48,317 bases of DNA from Galliscardovia ingluviei (GTDB lineage Bacteria; Actinomycetota; Actinomycetes; Actinomycetales; Bifidobacteriaceae), in the NCBI RefSeq assembly GCF_014635685.1, contig NZ_BMDH01000006.1, positions 1 through 48,317 of the forward strand. Reading direction: 5' to 3'. Of the stretch, positions 15,346 to 21,791 are shown piece by piece (the stretch's first letter is position 1; each line of letters opens with the position of its first letter). The notes beneath the pieces are model-generated. The model was given only the letters and a program-made list of their open reading frames with translations. It had not been told where the DNA came from and searched no databases. The translations under genes were made by a program, and so were the position numbers.

Positions 15346-15434
15346 ACAACAGAGTGTGAATCGTCTAAACCTACAGGAAACTCCTCCCTGCGAGGGGAGG
15401 AATCCCTTGACTTCAGTCGGGGGAGGGAGTCAAG
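15250..15434 (+). ncRNA. Probable omega RNA region of the solo tnpB element
   Basis: In this family the guide RNA overlaps the end of tnpB and runs through the right-end hairpins; its guide is the sequence just outside the element. The right-end stem-loops at 15380-15433 fit that plan, so the current guide would begin near 15435. Inferred from family knowledge and position, not from a transcript. Confidence 0.4.
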
Positions 15435-15654
15435 TCTAAGAGAAAGAGACGCGAATAACAAGCGCCTCGCCGAATGCAACCATCTCCCTGTAAGTCTATC
15501 TTGTGCCAGCGCACCAGCTTTGGGAGATGTGACCTGTTACCTTCGACAGCATTCATTGTATTGAGTATGTTCGACTTGTCGAGACGTTTTCTTTAACCGG
15601 AGAACGTATTGACCGTGCCGCTATTCGGTGGCAGGATGGTTGAGTTGTTTTAAT

Positions 15655-15692
15655 ACACCACATTATTGTGATACATTATTGTGATACAATAC
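15655..15692 (+). promoter_or_regulatory. Promoter with tandem 13-bp repeat
   Basis: CATTATTGTGATA is repeated exactly at 15661-15673 and 15674-15686. The second copy runs into a -10 box TACAAT (15685-15690). The start codon is only seven bases later, so the message is probably leaderless. The repeat is a likely operator for the antitoxin of this module. The stretch 15436-15654 between the TnpB element and here holds no complete gene. Confidence 0.6.
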
Positions 15693-15696
15693 TAGT

Positions 15697-15954
15697 ATGG
15701 TACTAGACAGAGGCATCGAATTTGAAACATCAGCCAGCAAACATGGCTACACGCTCGATGACGTACTCTACGCAGTACAACACCCTATAAGCCACGACAT
15801 GTACATGGAGAATGGTCAAACATACGTGCGATTCATCGGCAAACATCATGGAGACCCACTCGTCCCATACATAGAAATAGTTATGAGACAAGAAAGAAAT
15901 GGACGCATACATGTGTTCCATGTCAATGCGGTACAAGGAAAATATCTACACTAG
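15697..15954 (+). CDS. BrnT-like toxin (RelE/DUF4258-like), tentative
   Basis: 85 residues. The layout fits small RelE-superfamily toxins: EFETSASKHGYTLDDVLYAVQHP near the start recalls the K-H-G-x-T/S-x-x-D-V motif of BrnT-type toxins, followed by strands (TYVRFIGKHH, YIEIVMRQ) and a final RIHVFHVNAV. The next gene is a ribbon-helix-helix protein, the usual BrnA partner, and toxin-first order is usual for BrnTA. The ATG lies seven bases after the -10 box. If not BrnT, a related DUF4258 toxin is the alternative. Confidence 0.65.
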   Translation: MVLDRGIEFETSASKHGYTLDDVLYAVQHPISHDMYMENGQTYVRFIGKHHGDPLVPYIEIVMRQERNGRIHVFHVNAVQGKYLH

Positions 15955-15964
15955 GAGCAGGCTC

Positions 15965-16276
15965 ATGAAAGAATATGAATTTGATGAATCAAAGGCTACG
16001 CACTATGAGGGTGAAGAATCTAAGCAAATGCTCCAGCACATGTTTATGGTTGCTGCTGATGATGCGCCAACGATAGAAGAAGCGGTGCATAGGCTATCGC
16101 AGGGCAGACCGCGCCTAGGACAGCCTAGTAAGGAATCAAAAGGAATTAATACGCGATTCACTGATGATTGGATTGCTATATTGGATTCCATTAGTAAAAG
16201 CGTAGGTCAAACGCGCAGTCAGCTCATTCGTAATGCTGTGTACCAAGTGTATATCCAGCCTAGCCAGCAGCACTGA
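15965..16276 (+). CDS. Ribbon-helix-helix antitoxin, BrnA-like
   Basis: 103 residues from the ATG at 15965, behind AGGAGCAGGCTC and ten bases after the toxin stop. Residues about 63-95 (INTRFTDDWIAILDSISKSV, then GQTRSQLIRNAVYQVY) form a ribbon-helix-helix DNA-binding unit. The N-terminal half (YEFDESKATHYEGEESKQML) is acidic and helical and is the likely toxin-binding part. Here the DNA-binding unit is C-terminal. It probably represses the promoter at 15655-15692. Confidence 0.72.
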   Translation: MKEYEFDESKATHYEGEESKQMLQHMFMVAADDAPTIEEAVHRLSQGRPRLGQPSKESKGINTRFTDDWIAILDSISKSVGQTRSQLIRNAVYQVYIQPSQQH

Positions 16277-16314
16277 ATAGTTAAGGTGGGTAACTCACTA
16301 AAAAGGAGAAGGCT

Positions 16315-16524
16315 ATGAATCAAGAGGAACGTTACGAGGCTATGAGTGACTATTTTGTTGAACATACTCCACAGTTAGGGGAGCATGTGGTAGCGCTACC
16401 ACATCGTCAAATTGAGGTCAGTGACCTTGATGACATTTTTGCTGGTAGACCACTTGCAGAACAGCCACGATATGACACCGCCAAGCAGGAAAATACTGTT
16501 AGGGTTGGAGTGGAAAGGAGATAA
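16315..16524 (+). CDS. Small acidic protein, antitoxin-like
   Basis: 69 residues behind a very strong ribosome site (AAAAAGGAGAAGGCT). No clear family. ALPHRQIEVSDLDDIFAGRP resembles linker parts of toxin-antitoxin partner proteins. The next gene starts two bases after its stop, so the two form a pair. It follows the BrnTA-like pair by 38 bases with no terminator between. Function inferred only from context. Confidence 0.55.
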   Translation: MNQEERYEAMSDYFVEHTPQLGEHVVALPHRQIEVSDLDDIFAGRPLAEQPRYDTAKQENTVRVGVERR

Positions 16525-16526
16525 GT

Positions 16527-16784
16527 GTGGATATTGAGCGATTTATGCGTAAGCATCATGTAACTGATGAAATGCTCGATGAAATGGCTGCCCCTTTCGA
16601 GCGAGGCGACTTTGAGCTGTCTGATGGTACCATGTATTCAGGTTCTCATCTCGGTGCAGGAGCGCCTAAGACCCCTAATGCAGAAACTATCGAAGCTATA
16701 GATGAGGTGCGTAGGAGAAAACAAGACCCAAGTATTGGAAAAACCTACGATAGCGTTGAGAACATGATGAAGGATTTACTATAA
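16527..16784 (+). CDS. RelB/DinJ-like antitoxin-type protein without visible toxin
   Basis: 85 residues, GTG start behind AAAGGAGATAAGT. The end GKTYDSVENMMKDLL is typical of RelB/DinJ antitoxins (F/Y-D-S-V-E-x-x-x-x-x-L). The middle (GTMYSGSHLGAGAPKTPNAE) is flexible. No toxin gene follows; a GC-rich hairpin comes 20 bases later. It may be an orphan antitoxin or work with the gene at 16315. No DNA-binding motif is obvious in the first 30 residues. Confidence 0.55.
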   Translation: MDIERFMRKHHVTDEMLDEMAAPFERGDFELSDGTMYSGSHLGAGAPKTPNAETIEAIDEVRRRKQDPSIGKTYDSVENMMKDLL

Positions 16785-16805
16785 GAGCGTACAGATGTTT
16801 TATAG

Positions 16806-16833
16806 GGGGGAGGCTCAAAATATGAGCCTCCCT
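16806..16833 (+). terminator. Hairpin terminator of the toxin-antitoxin operon
   Basis: GGGAGGCTCA and TGAGCCTCCC form a perfect 10-bp stem with a five-base loop. The following bases (TAGGTATT) are not a real T-run, so termination may be partial. From 16834 to 17000 I see no gene or clear site. Confidence 0.6.
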
Positions 16834-17000
16834 AGGTATTCATCAGGACAGATTATGCGCTCTACAGTAGGCAGCCAACCTCTAAAAGTCTCTAGTTTCC
16901 AGCACCCAAAGGTGAGAGGAAGTAGCACGCCACCATACTGCAATATCTATTACAAACCCAAGTGTTGTTTAGCGCACAGCACCTAGAGTACGTGCTTTAT

Positions 17001-17156
17001 CTACATGGTGCGTGGGCGACCTACTAGCTTAATATTTGCTTCTTCTAGTGTTTGTGAGTGTGTTGCTTGTTTGAGGAGTTTGTTCATGTAGTTTTGCGCT
17101 TCTACACCTTCGCGTGTAGTGATGATGAGGTCGCCTTCAATGCGTGTGGTTGCCAT
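17001..17156 (-). CDS. Small protein of unknown role
   Basis: 51 residues, MATTRIEGDLIITTREGVEA..., start ATG at 17156 with CAGGGAA eight bases upstream. The short beta start followed by a helix (AQNYMNKLLKQATHSQTLEE) could be an antitoxin-like or DNA-binding fold, but no family is recognised. It begins 17 bases after the stop of the damaged HigA-like gene, so it may belong to the same transcript. Confidence 0.5.
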   Translation of the reverse strand: MATTRIEGDLIITTREGVEAQNYMNKLLKQATHSQTLEEANIKLVGRPRTM

Positions 17157-17173
17157 AATGTTTCCCTGTTTGC

Positions 17174-17467
17174 CTATTCTTGCTGGGTTAAGCCTGCCGC
17201 TTCTCTAGCTTTCATGAGCATGTATGCTGCGTCAAGTTCGCGTCCTGCTGCTTCTAGACGGTTTTTATCTTCTTGTGTGGGGTATTGTTCGGCGAGGTGT
17301 TGTTCAAAATTTTTTAGTGGCATGACCATTCCTTGTGCTGTAACAATATCGACTATTGCTGTTTGAATGAGCTGTGCGTCTCCTGTTGCTGTGCAAGCGT
17401 TAAGGTAGGCAATAGCGTCCTCTTGACTGTTGAGGTATTTGCTCGCGTCCCATGGATTTGTTTCCAT
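17174..17467 (-). pseudogene. Chimeric, truncated XRE-family antitoxin
   Basis: 97 residues from the ATG at 17467. Residues 1-45 (METNPWDASKYLNSQEDAIA, YLNACTATGDAQLIQTAIVD) are nearly identical to the intact HigA-like antitoxin at 20546-20830. The rest (NFEQHLAEQYPTQEDKNRLE ... AREAAGLTQQE) reads like the N-terminus of a different XRE-family antitoxin and stops just where its helix-turn-helix would begin. So two antitoxin N-termini appear fused and the DNA-binding domain is lost. It may still bind a toxin; more likely a recombination relic. Confidence 0.65.
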
Positions 17468-17651
17468 GCCAATATGGTATCGCATAAGATATAAATGCCT
17501 TGGTGCGAGCGTTGTTGCCTTGCTCTTTTTTGCGGCTGTTGTGTTTTTGGTTTGACAGGTTGTGTTGCCGCTGTTGATGCTGGTAGCGTAATATACATGT
17601 ACACGCGCTTAGGGGCGTGTGGAAGAGGAAAGGATTTTGGGGGAACCTGAA

Positions 17652-18782
17652 ATGGAAAACAAGCAAACAAACGAACAGGTATCAGAAGAGGTACGTGAAG
17701 AACGTAAGGTAGAACAGGATACCACTGCGAGCATTAAACAAGAGGATGAGACCACGGTAATCACCTCGGTAGAGGATGAGCAGTCTACCAACGATGAGAA
17801 TGCTGAGGATACTCCTCCATCTGCTGGTGTGGCGCCACAGGGAAGTCGGAAGCGCACAGCAATTATTGCAGGGAGCATTATTGTCGCACTGTTGGCTGCT
17901 GGTGGCGTGTATGCTGGGGTGACTGCGCATGAGAATCGTGCTGCGGAGAGCATGTATTTGCAGGCGCAGAGCATGGATAAGCAGCTTGTTAAGAGTGTGA
18001 ACACAGCTACTCCTCTCGCTAAGTTGGATAAGAGTAAGGTCACTGACGCGAAAGTACTATCCGAACTCAAACAAGCGTTGGATGATGCGAAAGCTAATCT
18101 TGGGGTCAGCCAACAGGACATGAATCAGGCGCTGTTGTGGCAGGTGTTGGGTGTGAAGCAGGATTACGTGCAGGATAAGGATACTGCCAGCAAACTGCGT
18201 GAAGCCTTAGATAAAGCAATCAAGAAAGTAAACGCATCAGTTGCTGCGAAACAGCTTGCAGACGCGAAACAAACCCTGACCGACAAAGTGAATGCTGCAC
18301 AACAGTCACTCACTGATTCAGATGGTAAAGTGGCGGATAATGCGACCCGTGACCAGTTGCAGGCTGCCATCGACAATGCAAACAAAATCCTCGCCAACAA
18401 GAACGCCACGTTGAAAGCCTTGCAGGACGAGCCAGCAAAACTAGACAACGCCATCAACACCGTAAACGCATCAGTGGAAGCGAAACGCCAAGCAGACGAG
18501 GAAGCAGCACGCAAGGCAGCAGAAGAGGAGGCTGCACGCCAAGCAGCAGCTGCGCAAGCACAACAAACCTACAACGCGCCACGATACTCATACAATAGTG
18601 GAGGATACTCCGGCGGCGGATACACAGCCCCGCGCAACAGTGGAGGCGGAAACTACAGCGCACCACAACAAAGCACCCCACCAACAAACAACAGCTCTGT
18701 AGGCTTCATCGGCGGAGGACACGGCATTGAATGCGATGATGCATGTTGGGCACAATGGAAAGATGTCCCTATTCATCACTAG
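17652..18782 (+). CDS. Membrane-anchored coiled-coil surface protein
   Basis: 376 residues from the ATG at 17652 (GGGGGAACCTGAA upstream); a GTG at 17619 would add 11 residues. The cytoplasmic N-terminus is acidic and disordered. One membrane helix lies at about residues 72-93 (AIIAGSIIVALLAAGGVYAG). Then comes a long alanine-, lysine- and asparagine-rich coiled coil with near repeats (KVNASVAAKQLADAKQTL / TVNASVEAKRQADEEAARKA). A glycine-serine-tyrosine-rich link follows, and a short end GIECDDACWAQWKDVPIHH with a Cys pair. Similar proteins occur widely in bifidobacteria as unassigned membrane proteins. Role unknown, possibly cell-surface interaction. Confidence 0.78.
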   Translation: MENKQTNEQVSEEVREERKVEQDTTASIKQEDETTVITSVEDEQSTNDENAEDTPPSAGVAPQGSRKRTAIIAGSIIVALLAAGGVYAGVTAHENRAAESMYLQAQSMDKQLVKSVNTATPLAKLDKSKVTDAKVLSELKQALDDAKANLGVSQQDMNQALLWQVLGVKQDYVQDKDTASKLREALDKAIKKVNASVAAKQLADAKQTLTDKVNAAQQSLTDSDGKVADNATRDQLQAAIDNANKILANKNATLKALQDEPAKLDNAINTVNASVEAKRQADEEAARKAAEEEAARQAAAAQAQQTYNAPRYSYNSGGYSGGGYTAPRNSGGGNYSAPQQSTPPTNNSSVGFIGGGHGIECDDACWAQWKDVPIHH

Positions 18783-18851
18783 TAATTGAATGGGAATTCA
18801 CAAAAAGTTCTATGGAATATAGAAGTTCTCTGGCATTCCATTTCCTCACAA

Positions 18852-18889
18852 GAGTGAGCATCTAATATGATGCTCACTCCATTTTTTTA
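18852..18889 (+). terminator. Rho-independent terminator
   Basis: GTGAGCATC and GATGCTCAC form a 9-bp stem with a six-base loop (TAATAT), followed by TCCATTTTTTT. It ends the transcript of the coiled-coil membrane protein. Confidence 0.85.
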
Positions 18890-18987
18890 TATGGACACAT
18901 TGTTAGGGCACATTCATGAGTATTGTTGGTGTTACGCCGCAGCGTGTAAGCGCACTCACACGCGCATAACCCAAAAAATAAAGAGGA

Positions 18988-19091
18988 ATAGTGCTGGAAG
19001 GTAGACGAAATGGCAGCACCCGTAGGCGCTTAATAACACACAAATAAAGAAAGAAAACCAAACGTCACACTTTGGAATCTTCCAGCACTAT
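18988..19091. repeat. Long-range 13-bp inverted repeat in a gene-free stretch
   Basis: ATAGTGCTGGAAG (18988-19000) and CTTCCAGCACTAT (19079-19091) are perfect inverse copies separated by 78 bases with no open frame. The whole gap 18890-19182 holds no gene. It could be a structured RNA, a small non-autonomous insertion or a recombination or binding site. Confidence 0.5.
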
Positions 19092-19182
19092 ACAATTATT
19101 ACACGCAGTAAGACTAACCATGTCCTACAATCTAATATTATACGATACTATTCTGAAAAAAACCTGAAAACATGCGGGATAG

Positions 19183-19422
19183 TTAGCAAATCCTACGGGA
19201 AGCCTCATGCTTAATCGCATACGCGCGTGTATTCACCTTAAGCACATCTAAACCGAGTTCACGAAGCAGGCGCACAGCATCATCATCACTATCAGCTGCT
19301 GGTAGTTGCTCGCGCTGACGGTCAAGAAACACGGTGAGCACGTTCAACATGTTAATCACATGCTCAGTCGTGTCCACAACCTGCGCCCAAGTTTCAGTAT
19401 TCTGTTCTGTAACGTCACCCAT
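19183..19422 (-). CDS. Small helical protein, unrecognised
   Basis: 79 residues, start ATG behind a strong AGGAGGAGAAACA. Predicted all-helical (WAQVVDTTEHVINMLNVLTV, then charged DDDAVRLLRELGLDVLKVNT). No family recognised. It has its own promoter of the element-wide type about 40 bases upstream. There is no coupling with the gene at 19571. Confidence 0.68.
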   Translation of the reverse strand: MGDVTEQNTETWAQVVDTTEHVINMLNVLTVFLDRQREQLPAADSDDDAVRLLRELGLDVLKVNTRAYAIKHEASRRIC

Positions 19423-19460
19423 TGTTTCTCCTCCTAAAAAAGTGTTTAGCGTTGTGGGTT

Positions 19461-19487
19461 ACGAGCTTTAATATAGTTGCCTCAACG
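19461..19487 (-). promoter_or_regulatory. Leftward promoter of the shared element-wide type
   Basis: Read leftward, GAGGCAACTATATTAAAGCT shares the CTATA-TTAAAGC core. It lies about 40 bases before the gene starting at 19422. The ACAG part is weaker here. Confidence 0.45.
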
Positions 19488-19570
19488 TGAGGAGGGAACT
19501 CATTGATGCTCATGCCGCACAACACCATACAATCATAACGCCGATAATCTACCTTATGTCAAAAAATATT

Positions 19571-19984
19571 TTATTCGTCCGCGTCAAGAATACGAAGTAA
19601 CACACGCAACGCATCATCCTCACTCGCAGCTAACACTGGCATTAAAACGTACACAACCACTGTAGTCACAGTCCGCTCCCTGTCATCAAACATGCCATCA
19701 TAGCGCTCTAACAAATACTCTTCGGACATGTTCATCAATCGGGCAACCAGTCGAACACTTAAACCCTCAGGAATTTTCATGTCGTAAGCAACCAGCACGG
19801 CACCAAGATAATTGTCCTGCTCATCGAACAAGACCATGCCGTCCGGTGTTACAGTCTCACCGTCAGCCATGAATGGTGTGCACATAAGCATTGGGGTATG
19901 CTCGCTACTTGCAATCATCGTGTGCTGGAGTTCATGCCAGCTGTCCTCATCAATGTTGAGACGGACAATGTTCAAGTTTTCCAT
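19571..19984 (-). CDS. Unrecognised acidic protein
   Basis: 137 residues, start ATG behind GAGGAGCCTAGT. Beta-rich first part (IVRLNIDEDSWHELQHTMIA; MVLFDEQDNYLGAVLVAYDM) and a final helical part (SEDDALRVLLRILDADE). The last helix, with A-L-R-V-L-L-R, recalls the ends of the paralogue-array proteins, but the rest does not align clearly. The message would carry a stable leader hairpin just upstream. Function unknown. Confidence 0.68.
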   Translation of the reverse strand: MENLNIVRLNIDEDSWHELQHTMIASSEHTPMLMCTPFMADGETVTPDGMVLFDEQDNYLGAVLVAYDMKIPEGLSVRLVARLMNMSEEYLLERYDGMFDDRERTVTTVVVYVLMPVLAASEDDALRVLLRILDADE

Positions 19985-20009
19985 ACTAGGCTCCTCAAAG
20001 GGTGAGAGG

Positions 20010-20051
20010 GTGCTGCTAGGTGAAGCGTTCGGGGAAGAAACCTAGCAGCAC
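20010..20051 (-). promoter_or_regulatory. Stable leader hairpin upstream of 19571-19984
   Basis: GTGCTGCTAGGT and ACCTAGCAGCAC form a perfect 12-bp stem with an 18-base loop. It ends about 13 bases from the ribosome site of the gene starting at 19984. There is no T-run, so it may modulate translation or message stability. Confidence 0.5.
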
Positions 20052-20188
20052 GTTCAGGGTTGAATTGAAGTAGAGGAATTTTTTGAAGGGGATTTTCCTC
20101 ACTTGTTAAGCGTACACGCTGTTGTGGTTTTGCGCATTCGACACGCTACACGTGGGGTTTGCCGTGCTTTTGGGCATGTTGCATACGC

Positions 20189-20335
20189 AAAAAAGGTTGG
20201 AACAAAACCTAAGGCATGGTTTTGTTCCAACCTTTCCACTATTGCGCCAGAGTACTGGAGAAGGTGCATGTTTTCTCCACTCGCCTAGTGTACGCGCGTT
20301 CAGAGTTTCCCGCACGTGGACACGCTAATCCTAGG
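20189..20335 (-). ncRNA. Candidate small RNA with own promoter and terminator
   Basis: Read leftward, a promoter-like GTACAGCCTAGGATTAGCG near 20340-20320 is followed about 85 bases later by an exceptionally long terminator. Its stem is AAAGGTTGGAACAAAACC with its exact complement (20192-20235), and it ends in TTTTTT (20194-20189). A smaller hairpin TGGAGAA...TTCTCCA lies inside. No credible open frame. The transcript would be about 125-135 bases. Confidence 0.45.
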
Positions 20336-20370
20336 CTGTACGACACGCAATATTCGGGATAGTTGAGCAT

Positions 20371-20411
20371 AAAAAAGGAGGCTAAACGCTAGTGAAAGAG
20401 TGCTTAGCCTC
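20371..20411 (-). terminator. Leftward rho-independent terminator
   Basis: GAGGCTAA and TTAGCCTC form an 8-bp stem followed on the leftward strand by CTTTTTT. It would end the HigBA-like operon, whose last stop is at 20546. Confidence 0.75.
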
Positions 20412-20545
20412 GGATGTTCTGCATACCCAGCCTTAAGGAGCATAATGTGGCTGCGTACATTATCCATAATACGGGTGGTGTTTAGTTGGCGCAATCACAC
20501 ACGCAGCCTACCGCACAGGCACTCGTTTCAATCTGCTGTAGCCTG

Positions 20546-20830
20546 TTACGCTGGCAACGGCGCAACTGTAAGCGTACCACCCAAGGCTTGAATAACCTTA
20601 AGCATGGTTTGGAATGATGGGTTTCCGTTCTTGCTTAAACTTTTATACAGGCTTTCTCTACCTACGCCTGCTTGCTGCGCGATGGTGCTCATGCCTTGTG
20701 CCTTTGCGATATCACCTATGGCTGATTGAATAAGTTGCGCGTCTCCTGTTTCCATGCAAGCGTTGAGGTAGGCTATTTTATCTTCTTGAGTGTTAAGGTA
20801 TTTGCTTGCGTCCCATGGTTGTGTTTCCAT
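20546..20830 (-). CDS. higA: HigA-like XRE-family antitoxin
   Basis: 94 residues. After an N-terminal segment (WDASKYLNTQEDKIAYLNAC) it has a helix-turn-helix: MSTIAQQAGVGRESLYKSLS, then NGNPSFQTMLKVIQALG, typical of the addiction-module antidote (HigA/XRE) family. It follows its toxin gene by 13 bases; toxin-first order is characteristic. The ribosome site AAGGAGTGGTCACAA is strong. It would neutralise the toxin and repress the operon. A nearly identical N-terminus occurs in the broken gene at 17174-17467. Confidence 0.88.
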   Translation of the reverse strand: METQPWDASKYLNTQEDKIAYLNACMETGDAQLIQSAIGDIAKAQGMSTIAQQAGVGRESLYKSLSKNGNPSFQTMLKVIQALGGTLTVAPLPA

Positions 20831-20843
20831 TTGTGACCACTCC

Positions 20844-21146
20844 TTAGTTCTCGGATAATTGTTGTGCTAACTGTTTTGCGTTGTTGATGTCCCGTTGTTG
20901 GGTGCTTTTATCGCCTCCAGCAAGCAGGATAACAAGAGTATTTCCGTGTTGGGTGTAGTAGATTCGGTATCCCGCTCCGAAGTGGAAGCGCATTTCGTGT
21001 ACGTTGTCTCCTACGCTTTTAATGTCTCCGAAGAGTTGTCCTGCTTGTTGGCATTGCTGTATTTTTGCGATAATTCGTGTTTTTGCAGCAATGTTTTTCA
21101 TGGTGTTAAGCCATTGGTCGAACGTTGCTGTGGTGCGTATTTCCAT
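20844..21146 (-). CDS. higB: HigB-like RelE/ParE-superfamily toxin
   Basis: 100 residues. It shows the signature of the addiction-module killer family: FDQWLNTMKN, then RIIAKIQQCQQAGQLFGDIK, SVGDNVHEMRFHFGAGYRIY, and LLAGGDKSTQQRDINNAKQL. These match the E-M-R-x-x-x-G-P/A-G-Y-R-I-Y and L-x-G-G-D-K-x-x-Q-x-x-D-I blocks. Probable ribosome-dependent mRNA interferase. The promoter overlaps a palindrome directly before its start. It looks intact. Confidence 0.9.
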   Translation of the reverse strand: MEIRTTATFDQWLNTMKNIAAKTRIIAKIQQCQQAGQLFGDIKSVGDNVHEMRFHFGAGYRIYYTQHGNTLVILLAGGDKSTQQRDINNAKQLAQQLSEN

Positions 21147-21178
21147 ACACGTACTGTATCATACAGGATACAGTCATG
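21147..21178 (-). promoter_or_regulatory. Promoter/operator of the HigBA-like module
   Basis: Contains the dyad CTGTATGATACAG overlapping a TATGAT-like -10 box, with a further TGTATC half site beside it. The toxin start follows almost directly, so leader length is minimal. It is a likely binding site for the antitoxin. Confidence 0.6.
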
Positions 21179-21257
21179 CAAATTTTACACTGTCTGCCGC
21201 ATAAGCGTATAAAAGCATTATCACTAATGGTTAATTATTTCCACGGCGTAAGCGTTG

Positions 21258-21695
21258 TTAAACGCGCAATATTGGTTTGCGCTCTAACTGTTTAAGCTCC
21301 CGCGCAATAAGCAGCTTGCCGAGTGTATCGTCCGGCAATCCTAACTGTTTAAGCCGGCGCTTCGAGTACCCGCCCGCCACCAAACTACCTATTTGGTGTT
21401 CCAGCCATTGGTCTGTTGGTGTGAGCAAGCGTCCCGTCTCCAAATCAGTGACCGGGCGCTTCAAGAGAAAATCATGATGCTCGAACGCATACAAGGCGCT
21501 CTGCTCGCTCGGCTGCGGGTAGAAGGTTCGTGCCGGGCAAGCCGTGTTAGAGCATTCGGCGTACCATGCGCGGAACCATATCATGACTGGCTTGCCTTGG
21601 TTGGGCGCGTAATGTCCTTCAAGTGTTGTGCTCGTGGTGGCGTGCCCGCGAACGCACACTGGGCAGAGAATCGTGGTATCCATGGTTGTTGGCAT
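21258..21695 (-). CDS. Zinc-finger protein, unrecognised
   Basis: 145 residues. CPVC (about residue 11) and CSNTAC (about 48) could bind zinc, with AECSNTACPARTFYPQP resembling restriction-alleviation or zinc-ribbon proteins of phages. The C-terminal half (DQWLEHQIGSLVAGGYSKRR, LKQLGLPDDTLGKLLIAREL) is helical and basic, suggesting nucleic-acid contact. The start is either 21695 or an ATG four codons later. Function unknown. Confidence 0.62.
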   Translation of the reverse strand: MPTTMDTTILCPVCVRGHATTSTTLEGHYAPNQGKPVMIWFRAWYAECSNTACPARTFYPQPSEQSALYAFEHHDFLLKRPVTDLETGRLLTPTDQWLEHQIGSLVAGGYSKRRLKQLGLPDDTLGKLLIARELKQLERKPILRV

Positions 21696-21727
21696 TATCC
21701 GTTCTTGTTCGAGTTCGCAATATTAAA

Positions 21728-21785
21728 AAGTGTATTTCCTACACTTTAACCATAAAAAAATAAGCAAAGTGTAAAAAATACACTC
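21728..21785. promoter_or_regulatory. Two AAGTGTA-N5-TACACTT palindromes
   Basis: AAGTGTA-N5-TACACTT (21728-21746) and AAGTGTA-N5-TACACTC (21767-21785) lie about 39 bases apart, in the gap before the zinc-finger gene. They are likely paired sites for a dimeric repressor, or small hairpins at the end of the preceding operon. They occupy nearly the whole gap. Confidence 0.55.
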
Positions 21786-21791
21786 TTCCGT

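Larger units (their letters stand above)
14040..15435 (+). mobile_element. IS200/IS605-type element carrying only tnpB
   Basis: The left end has an imperfect hairpin (CCTCCGGC ttt aGCCGGGGG region, 14043-14061). The right end has stem-loops CCTCCC/GGGGAGG and GACTTCAGTC with TTGAC...GTCAA near 15380-15433. Subterminal hairpins rather than terminal inverted repeats are typical of this family. There is no tnpA, so movement needs a transposase in trans. The gene inside is richer in G and C than its neighbours, suggesting recent arrival from a higher-GC relative. Ends are placed to within about 10 bases. Confidence 0.75.

Noticed and set aside
15533-15643. Short open stretch reading PVTFDSIHCIEYVRLVETFS... 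ending at a stop, right of the solo TnpB element
   Set aside because: It has no start codon or ribosome site and is only 36 residues. It could be the tail of a gene cut by the insertion, but I cannot tie it to a family.
17619-18782. Colicin-uptake TolA-like protein
   Set aside because: The Ala/Lys/Glu-rich helix resembles TolA by composition only; a Gram-positive element has no Tol system and the C-terminal domain differs.
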